From contig NZ_CP108568.1 of assembly GCF_036010485.1 (NCBI RefSeq), forward strand, positions 3,603,001-3,667,000: a stretch of 64,000 nt of DNA. Direction: 5' to 3'. Below the pieces are notes generated by a model. It searched no databases, was not told the DNA's origin, and was given only the letters and a program-made list of their open reading frames with translations. This document shows, piece by piece, positions 16,839 to 25,042 of the stretch. Positions within the stretch are counted from its first letter, which is position 1, and each line of letters begins with the position of its first letter. The stretch comes from Streptomyces sp. NBC_01198. GTDB lineage: Bacteria > Actinomycetota > Actinomycetes > Streptomycetales > Streptomycetaceae. The translations under genes and the position numbers were made by a program.

Positions 16839-19010
16839 TCAGCCGTTGCCTGCGCCGAGGACCCTCCCCGCCAGGCCGATCACCACCGGCACGACGCCGA
16901 CCAGCAGAAAGGCAGGCAGGAAGCACAGGCCAAGCGGTGCGGTGGCCAGTACCGCGGCGCGTCTGGCCCCCGCCAGAGCGGTGCGCCCGTTCGCGGCGCG
17001 CAGGTCCGCGGCCAGCCGGGACATCTCCGCCACCGGCGCGCTGCCGGTCAGGGAGGCGCGGGCCAGGCACCGGCCCATCTCGCGGGCGGCGGGCAGCCTC
17101 CCGAAGCGCTCCCAGCACTCCGCTGGGTCCCCGCCGAGCCGCAACTCGGCCTGAGCCCGTATCAGCGCGGCTCCCAGCGGCCCGCCGAGACAGCCGCCCA
17201 CCGCCCCGGCCGCCTCTCCCGGGCTCGCGCCGGCCGCCAGGCAGGCAGCCATCAGATCAGCGCACAGCGGCAGTTGCGCGGGATCGGGCTCCGGAGCCGC
17301 CCCCTGGCCGCCTGCGGCCCTCGGACGGTCGCGAAGCACCCGCCCGACCCCGGCCGCCGCCAGCAGCCCCACAAGGGCGCCCAGCGCCCCTCCGACGACC
17401 GCTCCCGCCCCGATCCCGGCCACCGCCGCGGGGCCCCAGCGGCGTAGCGGGCCGCCGAGCGCTTGCCGCAGCCGTTCGGACTCCCGCCGGCGCGGGCGGA
17501 CCTCGCCGAGCGCCGCGGACAGCCGCCTGACCCGTTTCCGCTGGCGTCCACCGTCGACGGCGACGGCCAGCGCCCCGCCGGCCGCGGCGAGCAGCGCCAC
17601 CGCTGTCCCCAGGCTGTGGACAGACGTGGCCCCCGCGAGGCCCACCACGCCCAGTGCCCACGGCCCACGGTCCACCCGGTCCGCACCGTCCAGCAGCCGT
17701 GCGCGGTCCGGCAGCACCCGTCGACCCGGGGCACCAGCTCCGCCATCAACGCCGCCCTGCCCGGCCCGCACCCCGCCGGACTGCGGCGACACCCCGGCCG
17801 GAGCTCCCCCGGGGTACTGCGACACCCCTGCCTGCACTCCGCCGGACCACGGCGACACCGTGGCCGAGACTCCCCCGGACCGCGGCGGCAACCCGGCCGG
17901 GAATCCCCCGGAATACGGCGGCACCCCGGCCGGGAATCCCCCGGAACCCGGCAGCGGCACCGGACCACCGCCCGGCCCTCCCGCCGCCCCGGCGCGACCG
18001 GCTCCCGAGCCCGCGGCATGCCCGCTTTCGGCCGCCCGGATGATGCGGGCCGTCCAGGCGAGCCCCGCCCATTCCAGGGAGCCGCCCACCAGCAGGCACA
18101 GCAGGCCGGTCGGGGTGTGCAGCAGGATCTGCGCCGGGCGGGCGCCGAGCCCCGCGCCCAGCACCACTCCGAAGACCGGCAGCAGGGCGAGCAGCCCCGC
18201 CGTGGAGCGAGGTCCGGCCAACTGTGCCCGCAGGTCGTCGCGTTGGTCGGCCTCGGCCCGCAGTGCTGCCGCCAGCCGGTCGAGCGCGGCGGCCAGGCCA
18301 GCGCCACCGTCCAGGGCGACCTGCCAGCAGGCCGCCACCGCGGCCAGGCCCCGCGTGCCCTCCGAGAGCCTGGCGGCCGCCCGCAGCGCCTGCGGGACGT
18401 CGCCACCGAACCTCGCTGCCGACAGCAGCAGCCGGGCGGCGCCGGAGAGCTCGGGCACCCCGGGCCAGCCGGCCGCCTCGATCGTGTCGCCGAGAGCGGC
18501 ATGCGGCGGGCGGCCCGCCCGCAGGTCACCGGCCAGGGCGCCGCACAACGCACCCACCGCCGTGGCACCGCGTTCGGCCGCTGCCCGCTCGGCCCGCCGC
18601 CGCAGCGCCCGCCCGGCCAGCGGCACGGCGGCGATCCCGGCGACGAACGGCAACACCGAACCGGTCGCCGCTCCGACCACTGCCCCAGCTGGCAGGCACA
18701 GCGCCTCAACGCGGGCCCACCAGCCCAGCCGGGTCGCATATCCGTGCCACCGGCCCTGCCCGCCACCGTCCCGCTGCGTGGCATACCGCTCCAGGCGCCG
18801 GCGCAGCCCCAGGGCCACCTCCCGCAGCCGCTCCCCCGGTTTCGGGCCCGAACCGCCCGCCGCCCGTCGCAGCCGCAGGCTTTCCGGCCGGGCTCCGCCG
18901 AGCATCCGCCGCGCCCGGCGGCGCGGCCGACCGCCCTCCATCGCCGTCCACAGCAGCACGCAGCCGCACAGCACAGCGGCCCACACCACCGCCATCGGAT
19001 CGTTCCTCAC
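16839..19010 (-). CDS. fused TadB-TadC type II secretion F-domain protein
   Basis: About 723 residues from GTG at 19010 (ATG at 18995 is equally possible). It holds two type II secretion F (T2SSF) units in one frame. The first, about 1-385, has RGATAVGALCGALAGDLRAG and membrane helices near 75-100 and 290-345. The second, about 470-723, has LPLCADLMAACLAAGASPGE and membrane helices at the C-terminus. These correspond to TadB and TadC, the inner-membrane platform of the Tad pilus machine, normally two separate genes. The joint is a low-complexity linker of 11-residue repeats (SGGFPAGVPPY-like). There is no stop between the halves. Downstream of tadA with a short gap. Confidence 0.88.
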   Translation of the reverse strand: MRNDPMAVVWAAVLCGCVLLWTAMEGGRPRRRARRMLGGARPESLRLRRAAGGSGPKPGERLREVALGLRRRLERYATQRDGGGQGRWHGYATRLGWWARVEALCLPAGAVVGAATGSVLPFVAGIAAVPLAGRALRRRAERAAAERGATAVGALCGALAGDLRAGRPPHAALGDTIEAAGWPGVPELSGAARLLLSAARFGGDVPQALRAAARLSEGTRGLAAVAACWQVALDGGAGLAAALDRLAAALRAEADQRDDLRAQLAGPRSTAGLLALLPVFGVVLGAGLGARPAQILLHTPTGLLCLLVGGSLEWAGLAWTARIIRAAESGHAAGSGAGRAGAAGGPGGGPVPLPGSGGFPAGVPPYSGGFPAGLPPRSGGVSATVSPWSGGVQAGVSQYPGGAPAGVSPQSGGVRAGQGGVDGGAGAPGRRVLPDRARLLDGADRVDRGPWALGVVGLAGATSVHSLGTAVALLAAAGGALAVAVDGGRQRKRVRRLSAALGEVRPRRRESERLRQALGGPLRRWGPAAVAGIGAGAVVGGALGALVGLLAAAGVGRVLRDRPRAAGGQGAAPEPDPAQLPLCADLMAACLAAGASPGEAAGAVGGCLGGPLGAALIRAQAELRLGGDPAECWERFGRLPAAREMGRCLARASLTGSAPVAEMSRLAADLRAANGRTALAGARRAAVLATAPLGLCFLPAFLLVGVVPVVIGLAGRVLGAGNG
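17783..17947 (-). repeat. 33-bp tandem repeat (about five units) in the TadB-TadC linker
   Basis: Units start CGGCGACACCCCGGCCGG, CTGCGACACCCCTGCC, CGGCGACACCGTGGCC, CGGCGGCAACCCGGCC and CGGCGGCACCCCGGCC, each 33 bases long. On the coding strand each gives an 11-residue unit SGG-x-x-A-x-x-x-P-x. The period is a multiple of three, so changes in copy number keep the frame. Confidence 0.85.
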
Positions 19011-19113
19011 GGCGCACCCCCGTATCCGGCGCCCCGAATCCGCCACACACCGGCCACCGGTGCGCGCCGGCCGGTCCGGCCGCGGGTCCCTTCGACCGGG
19101 CCGCAGGCCGCCC

Positions 19114-20268
19114 TCATGCCGCACCCCGCTCGCACAGCCGGGCCAACCGCTGCCAGCCCGGGCCGTGTTCGAACCGGCCGCGCCCATCGCGGAGCAGCGC
19201 GGGCACGGTGCCGACCAGGCCGTCGGTGCCGCGATGCAGCACATGGATCTCGGCGACCCGGCGCGTGCCCGCGGTGTCGCGGGCCAGGTGGATGACCAGG
19301 GACAGTGCCGCCGCCAACTGGCTGTGCAGGGCCGCCCGGTCGAGGCCCGCGGTCGAGCCGAGCGCTTCCAGCCGGGCCGGGACGTCTGCCGCGGCGTTGG
19401 CGTGCACGGTGCCGCAGCCGCCTTCATGACCCGTGTTCAAGGCGCTCAGCAGGTCGGTGACCTCAGGGCCGCGCACCTCGCCCACCACCAACCGGTCGGG
19501 CCGCATCCGCAGCGCCTGCCGGACCAGGTCCCGCAGCGTGACCTCACCCGCGCCCTCCTGATTGGCCGGCCGGCTCTCCAGCCGGACGACATGCGGGTGG
19601 TCGGGCCGCAACTCGGCGGAGTCCTCGGCGAGCACGATGCGTGCGGCGGGGTCGACCAGGCCGAGCAGGCAGCTCAGCAAGGTCGTCTTGCCCGAGCCGG
19701 TGCCGCCGCTGATCATGAACGACAGCCGGGCGTCGAGCACCGCACGCAACAGCGTGGCGGTCTGGGCGTCCAGCGTGCCCGCGGCGACCAGTTCAGCGAG
19801 GGTGAAGGCGCGCGAGCGCACCACCCGCAGCGACAGGCAGGGCGATCCGACGACGACCGGCGGCAGCACCGCGTGCAGCCTGGTGCCGTCCGGCAGCCGG
19901 GCGTCGACCCACGGTCGCGCGTCGTCCAGCCGCCGGCCCGCGCTGGTGGCCAGTCGCTGGGCGAGCCGGCGGACGGCGGCGGTGTCGGCGAAGCGGACGG
20001 TGCCGCGTTCCAGGCCGCGGCCGCGGTCGATCCACACCTCGTCGGGGCCGTTGACCAGGATGTCGGTCACCTGAGGGTCCGCCAGCAGCGGCTCCAGCGG
20101 CCCCGCGCCGACCAGTTCCGACCTGAGCGCGCCGACCACGCCGAGCACTTCGGTGTCCCCGAGCAGCCGACCCTGGGCGCGCAGCGCGGCGGCGACCCGT
20201 GCTGGCGTCGCCTCGCCCCCGTGCTCGGCGAGCCTGAGCCGTACGGCGTCGAGCAGTTCGGCGCTCAT
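19114..20268 (-). CDS. tadA: TadA/CpaF-type secretion ATPase
   Basis: 384 residues. The traffic ATPase that powers assembly of the Tad pilus or secretion complex at the cytoplasmic face. ATG at 20268 overlaps the upstream gene's stop in an ATGA. The N-terminal domain (about 1-120) includes [19 protein letters not shown]. Walker A is [14 protein letters not shown] (about 180-193), the Asp box is near [19 protein letters not shown], and Walker B and its continuation are [14 protein letters not shown]. The His box [10 protein letters not shown] is present. Shorter N-terminus than canonical CpaF, as in the actinobacterial helicase/secretion neighbourhood ATPases. Confidence 0.94.
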   Translation of the reverse strand: MSAELLDAVRLRLAEHGGEATPARVAAALRAQGRLLGDTEVLGVVGALRSELVGAGPLEPLLADPQVTDILVNGPDEVWIDRGRGLERGTVRFADTAAVRRLAQRLATSAGRRLDDARPWVDARLPDGTRLHAVLPPVVVGSPCLSLRVVRSRAFTLAELVAAGTLDAQTATLLRAVLDARLSFMISGGTGSGKTTLLSCLLGLVDPAARIVLAEDSAELRPDHPHVVRLESRPANQEGAGEVTLRDLVRQALRMRPDRLVVGEVRGPEVTDLLSALNTGHEGGCGTVHANAAADVPARLEALGSTAGLDRAALHSQLAAALSLVIHLARDTAGTRRVAEIHVLHRGTDGLVGTVPALLRDGRGRFEHGPGWQRLARLCERGAA

Positions 20269-21374
20269 ACCGGCACGCTCCCGCCGCCCGCGAGTGCCTG
20301 CGCGAGGAACGCGGTGCAGAAACGGGCCAGTGGCCCGCGCCCGGACGAGCCCGGCGGTCCGCCGCCGCTGAGTGCGTCCACCGCCCGGCTCTCCAGGGGC
20401 AGTTCGCCGGCCAGTGGGAGGCCGACGAGCCTGGCGGTCTCCCGGTCGTCGAGCCCGGCCGCGAAGGGGCCGCGGGCCACCACCCGCAGGTCTTTCAGGA
20501 CCATGCTGACGGCTGCGGCGACCCGGGTGGCGGCCGCGACCGCCCGCAGTTCGGCCGGCACGACCAGCAGTCCGACGTCGATCTGCGCCAGCGTCTCGGC
20601 GACCGCCTCGTCCACCCGGCGCGGCAGGTCGACCACCACCACCCCGCCGCGCCGCCGGGCGGCCCCCAGCACGGACCGCATGGCCTGTGCGGGGATGAGC
20701 ACGGAGTCCCCGCGGTCCCAACTGAGCACGCTCAGCGATTCGAGCCGCGGCAGCGACTCCTCCAGCGCTCCGCTGTTCACCCGGCCCCGCGAATCCGCGA
20801 GGTCGGGCCAGCGCAGGCCGCCGGTCCGCTCCGCGCCGACCAGGATGTCCAGGCCACCGCCGAGGGGATCGCCGTCGACCAGCATGGTGCGCCGGCCGGC
20901 CCGCGCCGCCGTGACGGCGAGGGCGCAGGCCAGAGTGCTGGCGCCGGCGCCGCCGCGGCCGCCCACCACCCCGATGGTCAGGGCGGGTTGGCCGACCCCT
21001 TCGGCGATGTCGGCGATGCGGTCGACCAGCCAGGTCTCCGCGTCGGGCAGCAGCAGCACGTGGTCGGCCCCGATGTCGAGCGCCCTGCGCCAGACCTCGG
21101 AGTCGTCCAGGTCGCGCCCGATGAGCAGGACGCCCTTGCGGCGGGCTGCCCCGCGGACCCGCTCGGTCGCCTCCGCGCCCACCAGGACCAGTGGCGCGCT
21201 GTCCCAACTCGACGCGCGTGGCGGTGCGGTGAAGACGACTTCCGGTTCTGAACCGGCTGCCGCGCACAGTCGCAGCAGGTCGTCGAGAAGCCTTTCGTCC
21301 TCCGTGACAATCAGCGGTCCGCCGGGGCGTTCAGCGGTGACCCGCGGTGGCTCGGGCGTGTTGGATCCGAACAT
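20265..21374 (-). CDS. ssd: Ssd / CpaE-like MinD-family protein of the helicase/secretion neighbourhood
   Basis: 369 residues. ATG at 21374 is chosen because GGGGGACAG lies just upstream and the earlier frame is not protein-like. Residues about 15-120 form a receiver-like domain (LLIGRDLDDSEVWRRAL). Residues about 130-360 form a MinD/ParA fold whose P-loop is GVVGGRGGAGASTLACAL: the usual second Lys of the ParA loop is Ala, as in CpaE-type proteins, so ATP hydrolysis may be weak or absent. LLVVPAEL and the TMLVDGD switch are seen. In mycobacteria the relative Rv3660c is called a septum site determining protein; in Tad systems CpaE localises the pilus. First gene of the Tad operon. Confidence 0.9.
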   Translation of the reverse strand: MFGSNTPEPPRVTAERPGGPLIVTEDERLLDDLLRLCAAAGSEPEVVFTAPPRASSWDSAPLVLVGAEATERVRGAARRKGVLLIGRDLDDSEVWRRALDIGADHVLLLPDAETWLVDRIADIAEGVGQPALTIGVVGGRGGAGASTLACALAVTAARAGRRTMLVDGDPLGGGLDILVGAERTGGLRWPDLADSRGRVNSGALEESLPRLESLSVLSWDRGDSVLIPAQAMRSVLGAARRRGGVVVVDLPRRVDEAVAETLAQIDVGLLVVPAELRAVAAATRVAAAVSMVLKDLRVVARGPFAAGLDDRETARLVGLPLAGELPLESRAVDALSGGGPPGSSGRGPLARFCTAFLAQALAGGGSVPV

Positions 21375-21598
21375 TTCTCTGTCCCCCGTCGCGTGAGATG
21401 CGAGCACGGCGTGCGTCGCTGAGTTCAGCTTGGGGGGAGAAGCGGGAATTGAGATGATCTTGGTCGGAATCTGTGGACAACTCGGCGATTGTGGATAACC
21501 CGCCACCCACATGGGTGACTTCGCACCGAACGGGCAACGATTACGGACCGTCACACGTCGTACCCATCGGAGCCCGCACGCGCACGAAGGAGACCGGC

Positions 21599-21754
21599 AT
21601 GGACAAGCAGGGTACGCGACCCGGCCGAGAGCGGCAGAAACGGGTCCGGACATGCGACGACCCCCGCCGGGGGGGAGAGCGGGGGTCGTCCCCACGGTCC
21701 GACTCGGGGGGGGAGGAGCCAGACCGGGTTAGCACGGTCGCGAACGATCCGTGA
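21599..21754 (+). CDS. possible small basic peptide, 51 residues
   Basis: ATG at 21599 is preceded by GAAGGAG at a good distance (7-8 bases), the best ribosome-binding site in this region. The peptide starts MDKQGTRPGRERQKRVRT and is Arg/Gly/Ser-rich with no domain or membrane segment. Its reading frame runs through the strong hairpin at 21657-21689, which argues for a leader peptide or attenuator rather than an enzyme. It could equally be chance. Not recognised. Confidence 0.25.
   Translation: MDKQGTRPGRERQKRVRTCDDPRRGGERGSSPRSDSGGEEPDRVSTVANDP
21657..21689 (+). terminator. perfect 11-bp hairpin, terminator-like
   Basis: ACGACCCCCGC, an 11-base loop, GCGGGGGTCGT. A second G-rich run follows. 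It lies between divergently transcribed genes, so it does not end either neighbour; it may end a short transcript that starts near 21580 or insulate the HAD gene. Confidence 0.6.
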
Positions 21755-21825
21755 CTTCCATGGTGTACCCGATGGCCTCCGAGAGCAAACCCACGCGCCT
21801 GGCCTTACGCCGAATGGTGGTTGCC

Positions 21826-21831
21826 TATGCT
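21826..21831 (+). promoter_or_regulatory. -10 hexamer TATGCT of a leaderless HAD gene
   Basis: TATGCT ends 6 bases before the GTG at 21838, so transcription should begin at or next to the start codon. There is no ribosome-binding site. No convincing -35. Confidence 0.5.
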
Positions 21832-21837
21832 CGTCCT

Positions 21838-22659
21838 GTGGAAAACCACCTGCCACCGCGCACCGCGGCGTTCTTCGATCTCGACAAGACCGTGATCGCC
21901 AAGTCCAGCACGCTCGCCTTCGGGCGATCCTTCTACCAGGGCGGCCTCATCAACAGGCGCGCAGTTTTGCGCACCGCATATGCCCAGTTCGTGTACTTGG
22001 TCGGCGGGGCAGATCACGACCAGATGGAAGGCATGCGCAAATATCTCTCCGAGCTCTGCCGCGGCTGGAATGTCCAGCAGGTGCGGGAGATCGTCGCCGA
22101 GACCCTGCACGACCTGATCGACCCGATCATCTACGACGAGGCCGCCTCGCTCATCGAGGAGCACCACGCCGCGGGCCGCGATGTGGTGATCGTCAGCGCT
22201 TCCGGCTCCGAGGTGGTCGAACCGATCGGCGAGATGCTCGGCGCCGACCATGTGGTGGCCACCCGGATGGTGGTGAAGGACGGGGCCTACAACGGCGACA
22301 TCGAGCACTACGTCTACGGTCCAGCGAAGGCCGAGGCCATCGAGATCCTCGCCCGCTCGGAGGGCTACGACCTGGAGCGGTGCTTCGCCTACAGCGATTC
22401 GGTGACCGACATTCCCATGCTGGAATCGGTCGGCCACCCCTATGCGGTCAATCCGGACCGGGCGCTGCGCCGGGAGGCCGCCGCGCGCGAGTGGCCGGTG
22501 CTCACTTTCAGCCGCCCGGTGCGGCTGAACCAGCGCATCCCGTCGCTGTCGATGCCGCCGGCGCCGGTGCTCGCGGTGGCCGCGGTGGGGGCCGCGGCCG
22601 CCACCGCGGGGCTGGTCTGGCTGGCGGCACGACGACGCCGACCGGTCAGTATGTCCTGA
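21838..22659 (+). CDS. HAD-IB family phosphatase (phosphoserine-phosphatase-like) with C-terminal membrane anchor
   Basis: 273 residues from GTG at 21838, judged from the conserved start VENHLPPRTAAFFDLDKTV and the -10 hexamer just upstream; ATG at 21814 is the alternative. HAD motif I is FFDLDKTVIAKSS (nucleophile Asp and acid Asp), motif II is VIVSASGSE, and the metal-binding motif IV is YSDSVTDIPMLESVG. A helical cap lies between motifs I and II (QMEGMRKYLSELCRGWNVQQ). A hydrophobic segment near 240-262 followed by Arg-rich residues suggests anchoring to the membrane. The family dephosphorylates small phospho-metabolites or lipids; the substrate is unknown. Divergent from the Tad operon. 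Confidence 0.88.
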   Translation: MENHLPPRTAAFFDLDKTVIAKSSTLAFGRSFYQGGLINRRAVLRTAYAQFVYLVGGADHDQMEGMRKYLSELCRGWNVQQVREIVAETLHDLIDPIIYDEAASLIEEHHAAGRDVVIVSASGSEVVEPIGEMLGADHVVATRMVVKDGAYNGDIEHYVYGPAKAEAIEILARSEGYDLERCFAYSDSVTDIPMLESVGHPYAVNPDRALRREAAAREWPVLTFSRPVRLNQRIPSLSMPPAPVLAVAAVGAAAATAGLVWLAARRRRPVSMS

Positions 22660-23040
22660 TTCGACCCACGTAAAGAAGCACCGCGGGGGGTTCCACTCCC
22701 GGCCGGTCGGCGGTAAAAAGGTGGTAGCGGCCCGCGAGACCACGGACTTCCGAGAGGAAGACCGCAGTTCACAGCAGTAGGCCACACGGACCGAGCACGA
22801 AAGCCGGGCACCCACGCGTAGCCGACCCGCCAACCGGGCCAGCCGCACCAGGCCACGGGCGATGTCCCGACCTGATGGGCAGAATTCGCGCACGCACTGG
22901 TAACTCGGCGGACGTGCCGGCGGCGGCACCTCACGGTGCCGCCGCAACACTTTCCGGCCACCGCCCACCGCCCACCGCGACACCATGGGCGCACGGGGCG
23001 AGGGCCGGTCATCGTCGTAGGACGAGCGCGGGGGCCGCGC
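22660..23040. other. convergent intergenic region, nothing recognised
   Basis: 381 bases between the ends of the HAD gene and the Fic-like gene. It is a little less GC-rich near 22670-22800. I saw no convincing gene, RNA gene or strong terminator. Confidence 0.5.
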
Positions 23041-23901
23041 TCAGGCCGCGCCGCGCTGCAGGGCCTCGCAGACGGCCACGCTCTCGCGGACACCCACTTC
23101 CAGCGCCCGCCCGCAGTGACCGATCCAGACCGCCATCCCCTCCGGGGTGCCCGAGGCGTAGCCCTCCAGTGCCCGCAGGTAGCCGGCCTTGCCCAGCTCC
23201 GCGTAGCCGACCTCGGCCGGGCAGATGGACTTGGGGTCAAGGCCGCTGCCGATCAGCACGATGCGCTCGGCGGCCCGCGCCACCGGGCCGTTGAAGGAGC
23301 CGAAGGGGCGCAGGCAGAGCAGTTCGCCGTGCACGACCGCCGCGACCACCAGTGCGGGCGCCGCGGTGCCGCCCAGCAGCAGCGCGGTCAGACCGTCCAG
23401 CCTGGCGTTGACCTCGGGGGGCTCCGGCAGGTCGACCTCGGCCACCGAGATCAGCGGCTCGTCCACCGGCTCGCCGGCGAGCCTGGGCCGGCCGACCGTG
23501 TCGTCCACAGCCGCGCCGCTCGCGGCCACCAGATGGAGCCTGGCCAGCGCCTGCATGGGTGAGCGACGCCACACGCCGAGCAGCCGGCCCGCCTCGGCGG
23601 TCAGCCGCAGCGCCGCGCCGACCGTGCGGGCCTGGTCGTCAGCGGAGAAGTCGCTGCGCCTGCGGACCTCCTCCAGCGGCCAGTCGGCGCCGGCCAGCGC
23701 GGCCGACCCGCGGGCTCCGCGCAGCGCCGCCTCGGATGTCACCTCGTCCGACCGGCGGCGCATCACCCGGTGTCCGTAGAGGTTGTCCACAGCCTGCCGG
23801 ACAGCGTCAACGGCGGCCGGCACGCCGGGCAGCGTGCCGAGTACGACCATCGGGTCGGTGGACAGCCCCGGGGCGGCGGACGGATCAGCGTTCGTAGCCA
23901 T
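23041..23901 (-). CDS. Fic-like protein with degenerate motif
   Basis: 286 residues from ATG at 23901. The C-terminal half resembles the Fic fold (AMP-transferase family): VVAAVVHGELLCLRPFGSFN (about 190-209) followed by GPVARAAERIVL aligns with the Fic core HPFxxGNGRxxR. Here the catalytic His is Leu-Arg, and the GNGR loop is FNGP. An active AMP-transferase is therefore unlikely. Orthologues in Streptomyces are commonly annotated as oxidoreductases without evidence. A TAGGGT lies 7 bases before the ATG, so the transcript is probably leaderless. The ParA/CooC-like gene starts 107 bases away, divergently, and shares the promoter region. Confidence 0.75.
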   Translation of the reverse strand: MATNADPSAAPGLSTDPMVVLGTLPGVPAAVDAVRQAVDNLYGHRVMRRRSDEVTSEAALRGARGSAALAGADWPLEEVRRRSDFSADDQARTVGAALRLTAEAGRLLGVWRRSPMQALARLHLVAASGAAVDDTVGRPRLAGEPVDEPLISVAEVDLPEPPEVNARLDGLTALLLGGTAAPALVVAAVVHGELLCLRPFGSFNGPVARAAERIVLIGSGLDPKSICPAEVGYAELGKAGYLRALEGYASGTPEGMAVWIGHCGRALEVGVRESVAVCEALQRGAA

Positions 23902-23908
23902 GCCCACG

Positions 23909-23914
23909 ACCCTA
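23909..23914 (-). promoter_or_regulatory. -10 hexamer TAGGGT of the Fic-like gene
   Basis: TAGGGT is separated by 7 bases from ATG 23901; no ribosome-binding site is present. Leaderless start inferred. Confidence 0.45.
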
Positions 23915-23993
23915 CGCACCGGGCGAGAGGGCGATCGACCACGTTCGAGTGGCCTTCCCCACTTCACTCAGCCATTCTCCGTAATCGTCCGAC

Positions 23994-23999
23994 TACGCT
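23994..23999 (+). promoter_or_regulatory. -10 hexamer TACGCT of the ParA/CooC-like gene
   Basis: TACGCT lies 8 bases before ATG 24008; the intervening TTGCGAAC has no ribosome-binding character. Leaderless start inferred. Confidence 0.45.
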
Positions 24000-24007
24000 T
24001 TGCGAAC

Positions 24008-25042
24008 ATGAAGATCGCTTTCGTCGGAAAGGGCGGCAGCGGCAAGACCACGCTGTCGTCGCTGTTCATCCGTCATCTCGCCGCCGCCCGTGTCCCGGTC
24101 GTCGCCGTCGACGCCGACATCAACCAGCACCTCGGCCCGGCGCTCGGCCTCACCGAGGACGCCGCCGCGGCACTGCCCGCGCTCGGTGCGCATCTGCCGG
24201 AGATCAAGGAGTATCTGCGCGGCACCAACCCGCTGATCACCTCGGCCGAGACGATGATCAAGACCACTCCGCCCGGGCCGGGTTCCCGGCTGCTGCGGCT
24301 CACCGGCGACGACGACAATCTCGTGCACGCCGCCTGCGCGCGCCCGGTTGTGCTCGACGACGGGTGCGTGCGGCTGATGGTGACCGGCCCCTTCACCGAA
24401 TCCGACCTGGGCGTCGCCTGCTACCACTCCAAGGTCGGCGCGGTCGAGCTGTATCTGAACCATCTGGTGGACGGCCGGGAGGATTATCTGGTCGTCGACA
24501 TGACCGCCGGCAGCGACTCCTTCGCCTCCGGGATGTTCACCCGTTTCGACCTGACCTTCCTGGTGGCGGAGCCGACCCGCAAGGGTGTCGCCGTCTACCG
24601 GCAGTATCGGGACCACGCCCGGGACTTCGGCGTCGCGCTCGCCGTGATCGGCAACAAGGTGCAGGGTGAGGACGATCTGGCCTTCCTGCGCGCCGAGGTA
24701 GGGGACGACCTGCTGGTGGCCGTCGGCCACTCGGACTGGGTACGCGCGATGGAGAAGGGCTGCCCGCCCCGTTTCGCGCTGCTTGAGGAGGCCAACCGCC
24801 GCGCCCTGGGCACGATGTACGAGCAGGCGGACGCCGCGTACGAGCGGCGCGACTGGGCGCGCTACACCGGGCAGATGGCGCACTTCCACCGCAAGAACGC
24901 GGAGAGCTGGGGAAACGCGAAGACCGGCGCCGACCTGGCAGCCCAGATCGACCCCGGCTTCGTGCTCGACGAATCCGCGCTCGGCGCCCCCGCGGTCCTG
25001 GACCACGGCAGGTCCGAAGCGGTCAGCGCCCAGTCGGCCTGA
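24008..25042 (+). CDS. ParA/CooC-like P-loop ATPase
   Basis: 344 residues. It begins with the deviant Walker A MKIAFVGKGGSGKTTLSSLF, both lysines present, so it should be an active ATPase of the MinD/ParA/CooC superfamily. Other motifs: VVAVDADINQHLG (switch I) and DYLVVDMTAGSD (Walker B). The middle contains a cysteine in ACARPVV and a longer insert; the C-terminus is acidic and Ala-rich. CooC members insert metals into enzymes, ParA members position macromolecules. Which applies cannot be told, although in Streptomyces such single-gene copies are widespread. It is divergent from the Fic-like gene and its end overlaps the convergent lipoprotein gene by 20 bases. Confidence 0.88.
   Translation: MKIAFVGKGGSGKTTLSSLFIRHLAAARVPVVAVDADINQHLGPALGLTEDAAAALPALGAHLPEIKEYLRGTNPLITSAETMIKTTPPGPGSRLLRLTGDDDNLVHAACARPVVLDDGCVRLMVTGPFTESDLGVACYHSKVGAVELYLNHLVDGREDYLVVDMTAGSDSFASGMFTRFDLTFLVAEPTRKGVAVYRQYRDHARDFGVALAVIGNKVQGEDDLAFLRAEVGDDLLVAVGHSDWVRAMEKGCPPRFALLEEANRRALGTMYEQADAAYERRDWARYTGQMAHFHRKNAESWGNAKTGADLAAQIDPGFVLDESALGAPAVLDHGRSEAVSAQSA

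Larger units (their letters stand above)
21375..21837. other. divergent intergenic region, 463 bases
   Basis: Lies between ssd (minus) and the HAD gene (plus). It includes AT-richer sequence upstream of ssd (21420-21500, with TTGTGGATAACC), a strong GAAGGAG site followed by a 51-codon open frame (21599), and a perfect 11-bp inverted repeat at 21657-21689. The HAD promoter is at its right end. Confidence 0.5.

Noticed and set aside
17626-21396. 1256-codon plus-strand open frame opposite the Tad operon
   Set aside because: It is the antisense of tadBC, tadA and ssd, whose motifs are plain. No family resemblance on this strand.
22660-23040. Possible tRNA or small RNA gene in the gap
   Set aside because: No cloverleaf, T-loop (GGTTCGAAT-type) or terminal CCA pattern could be found here or elsewhere in the window.
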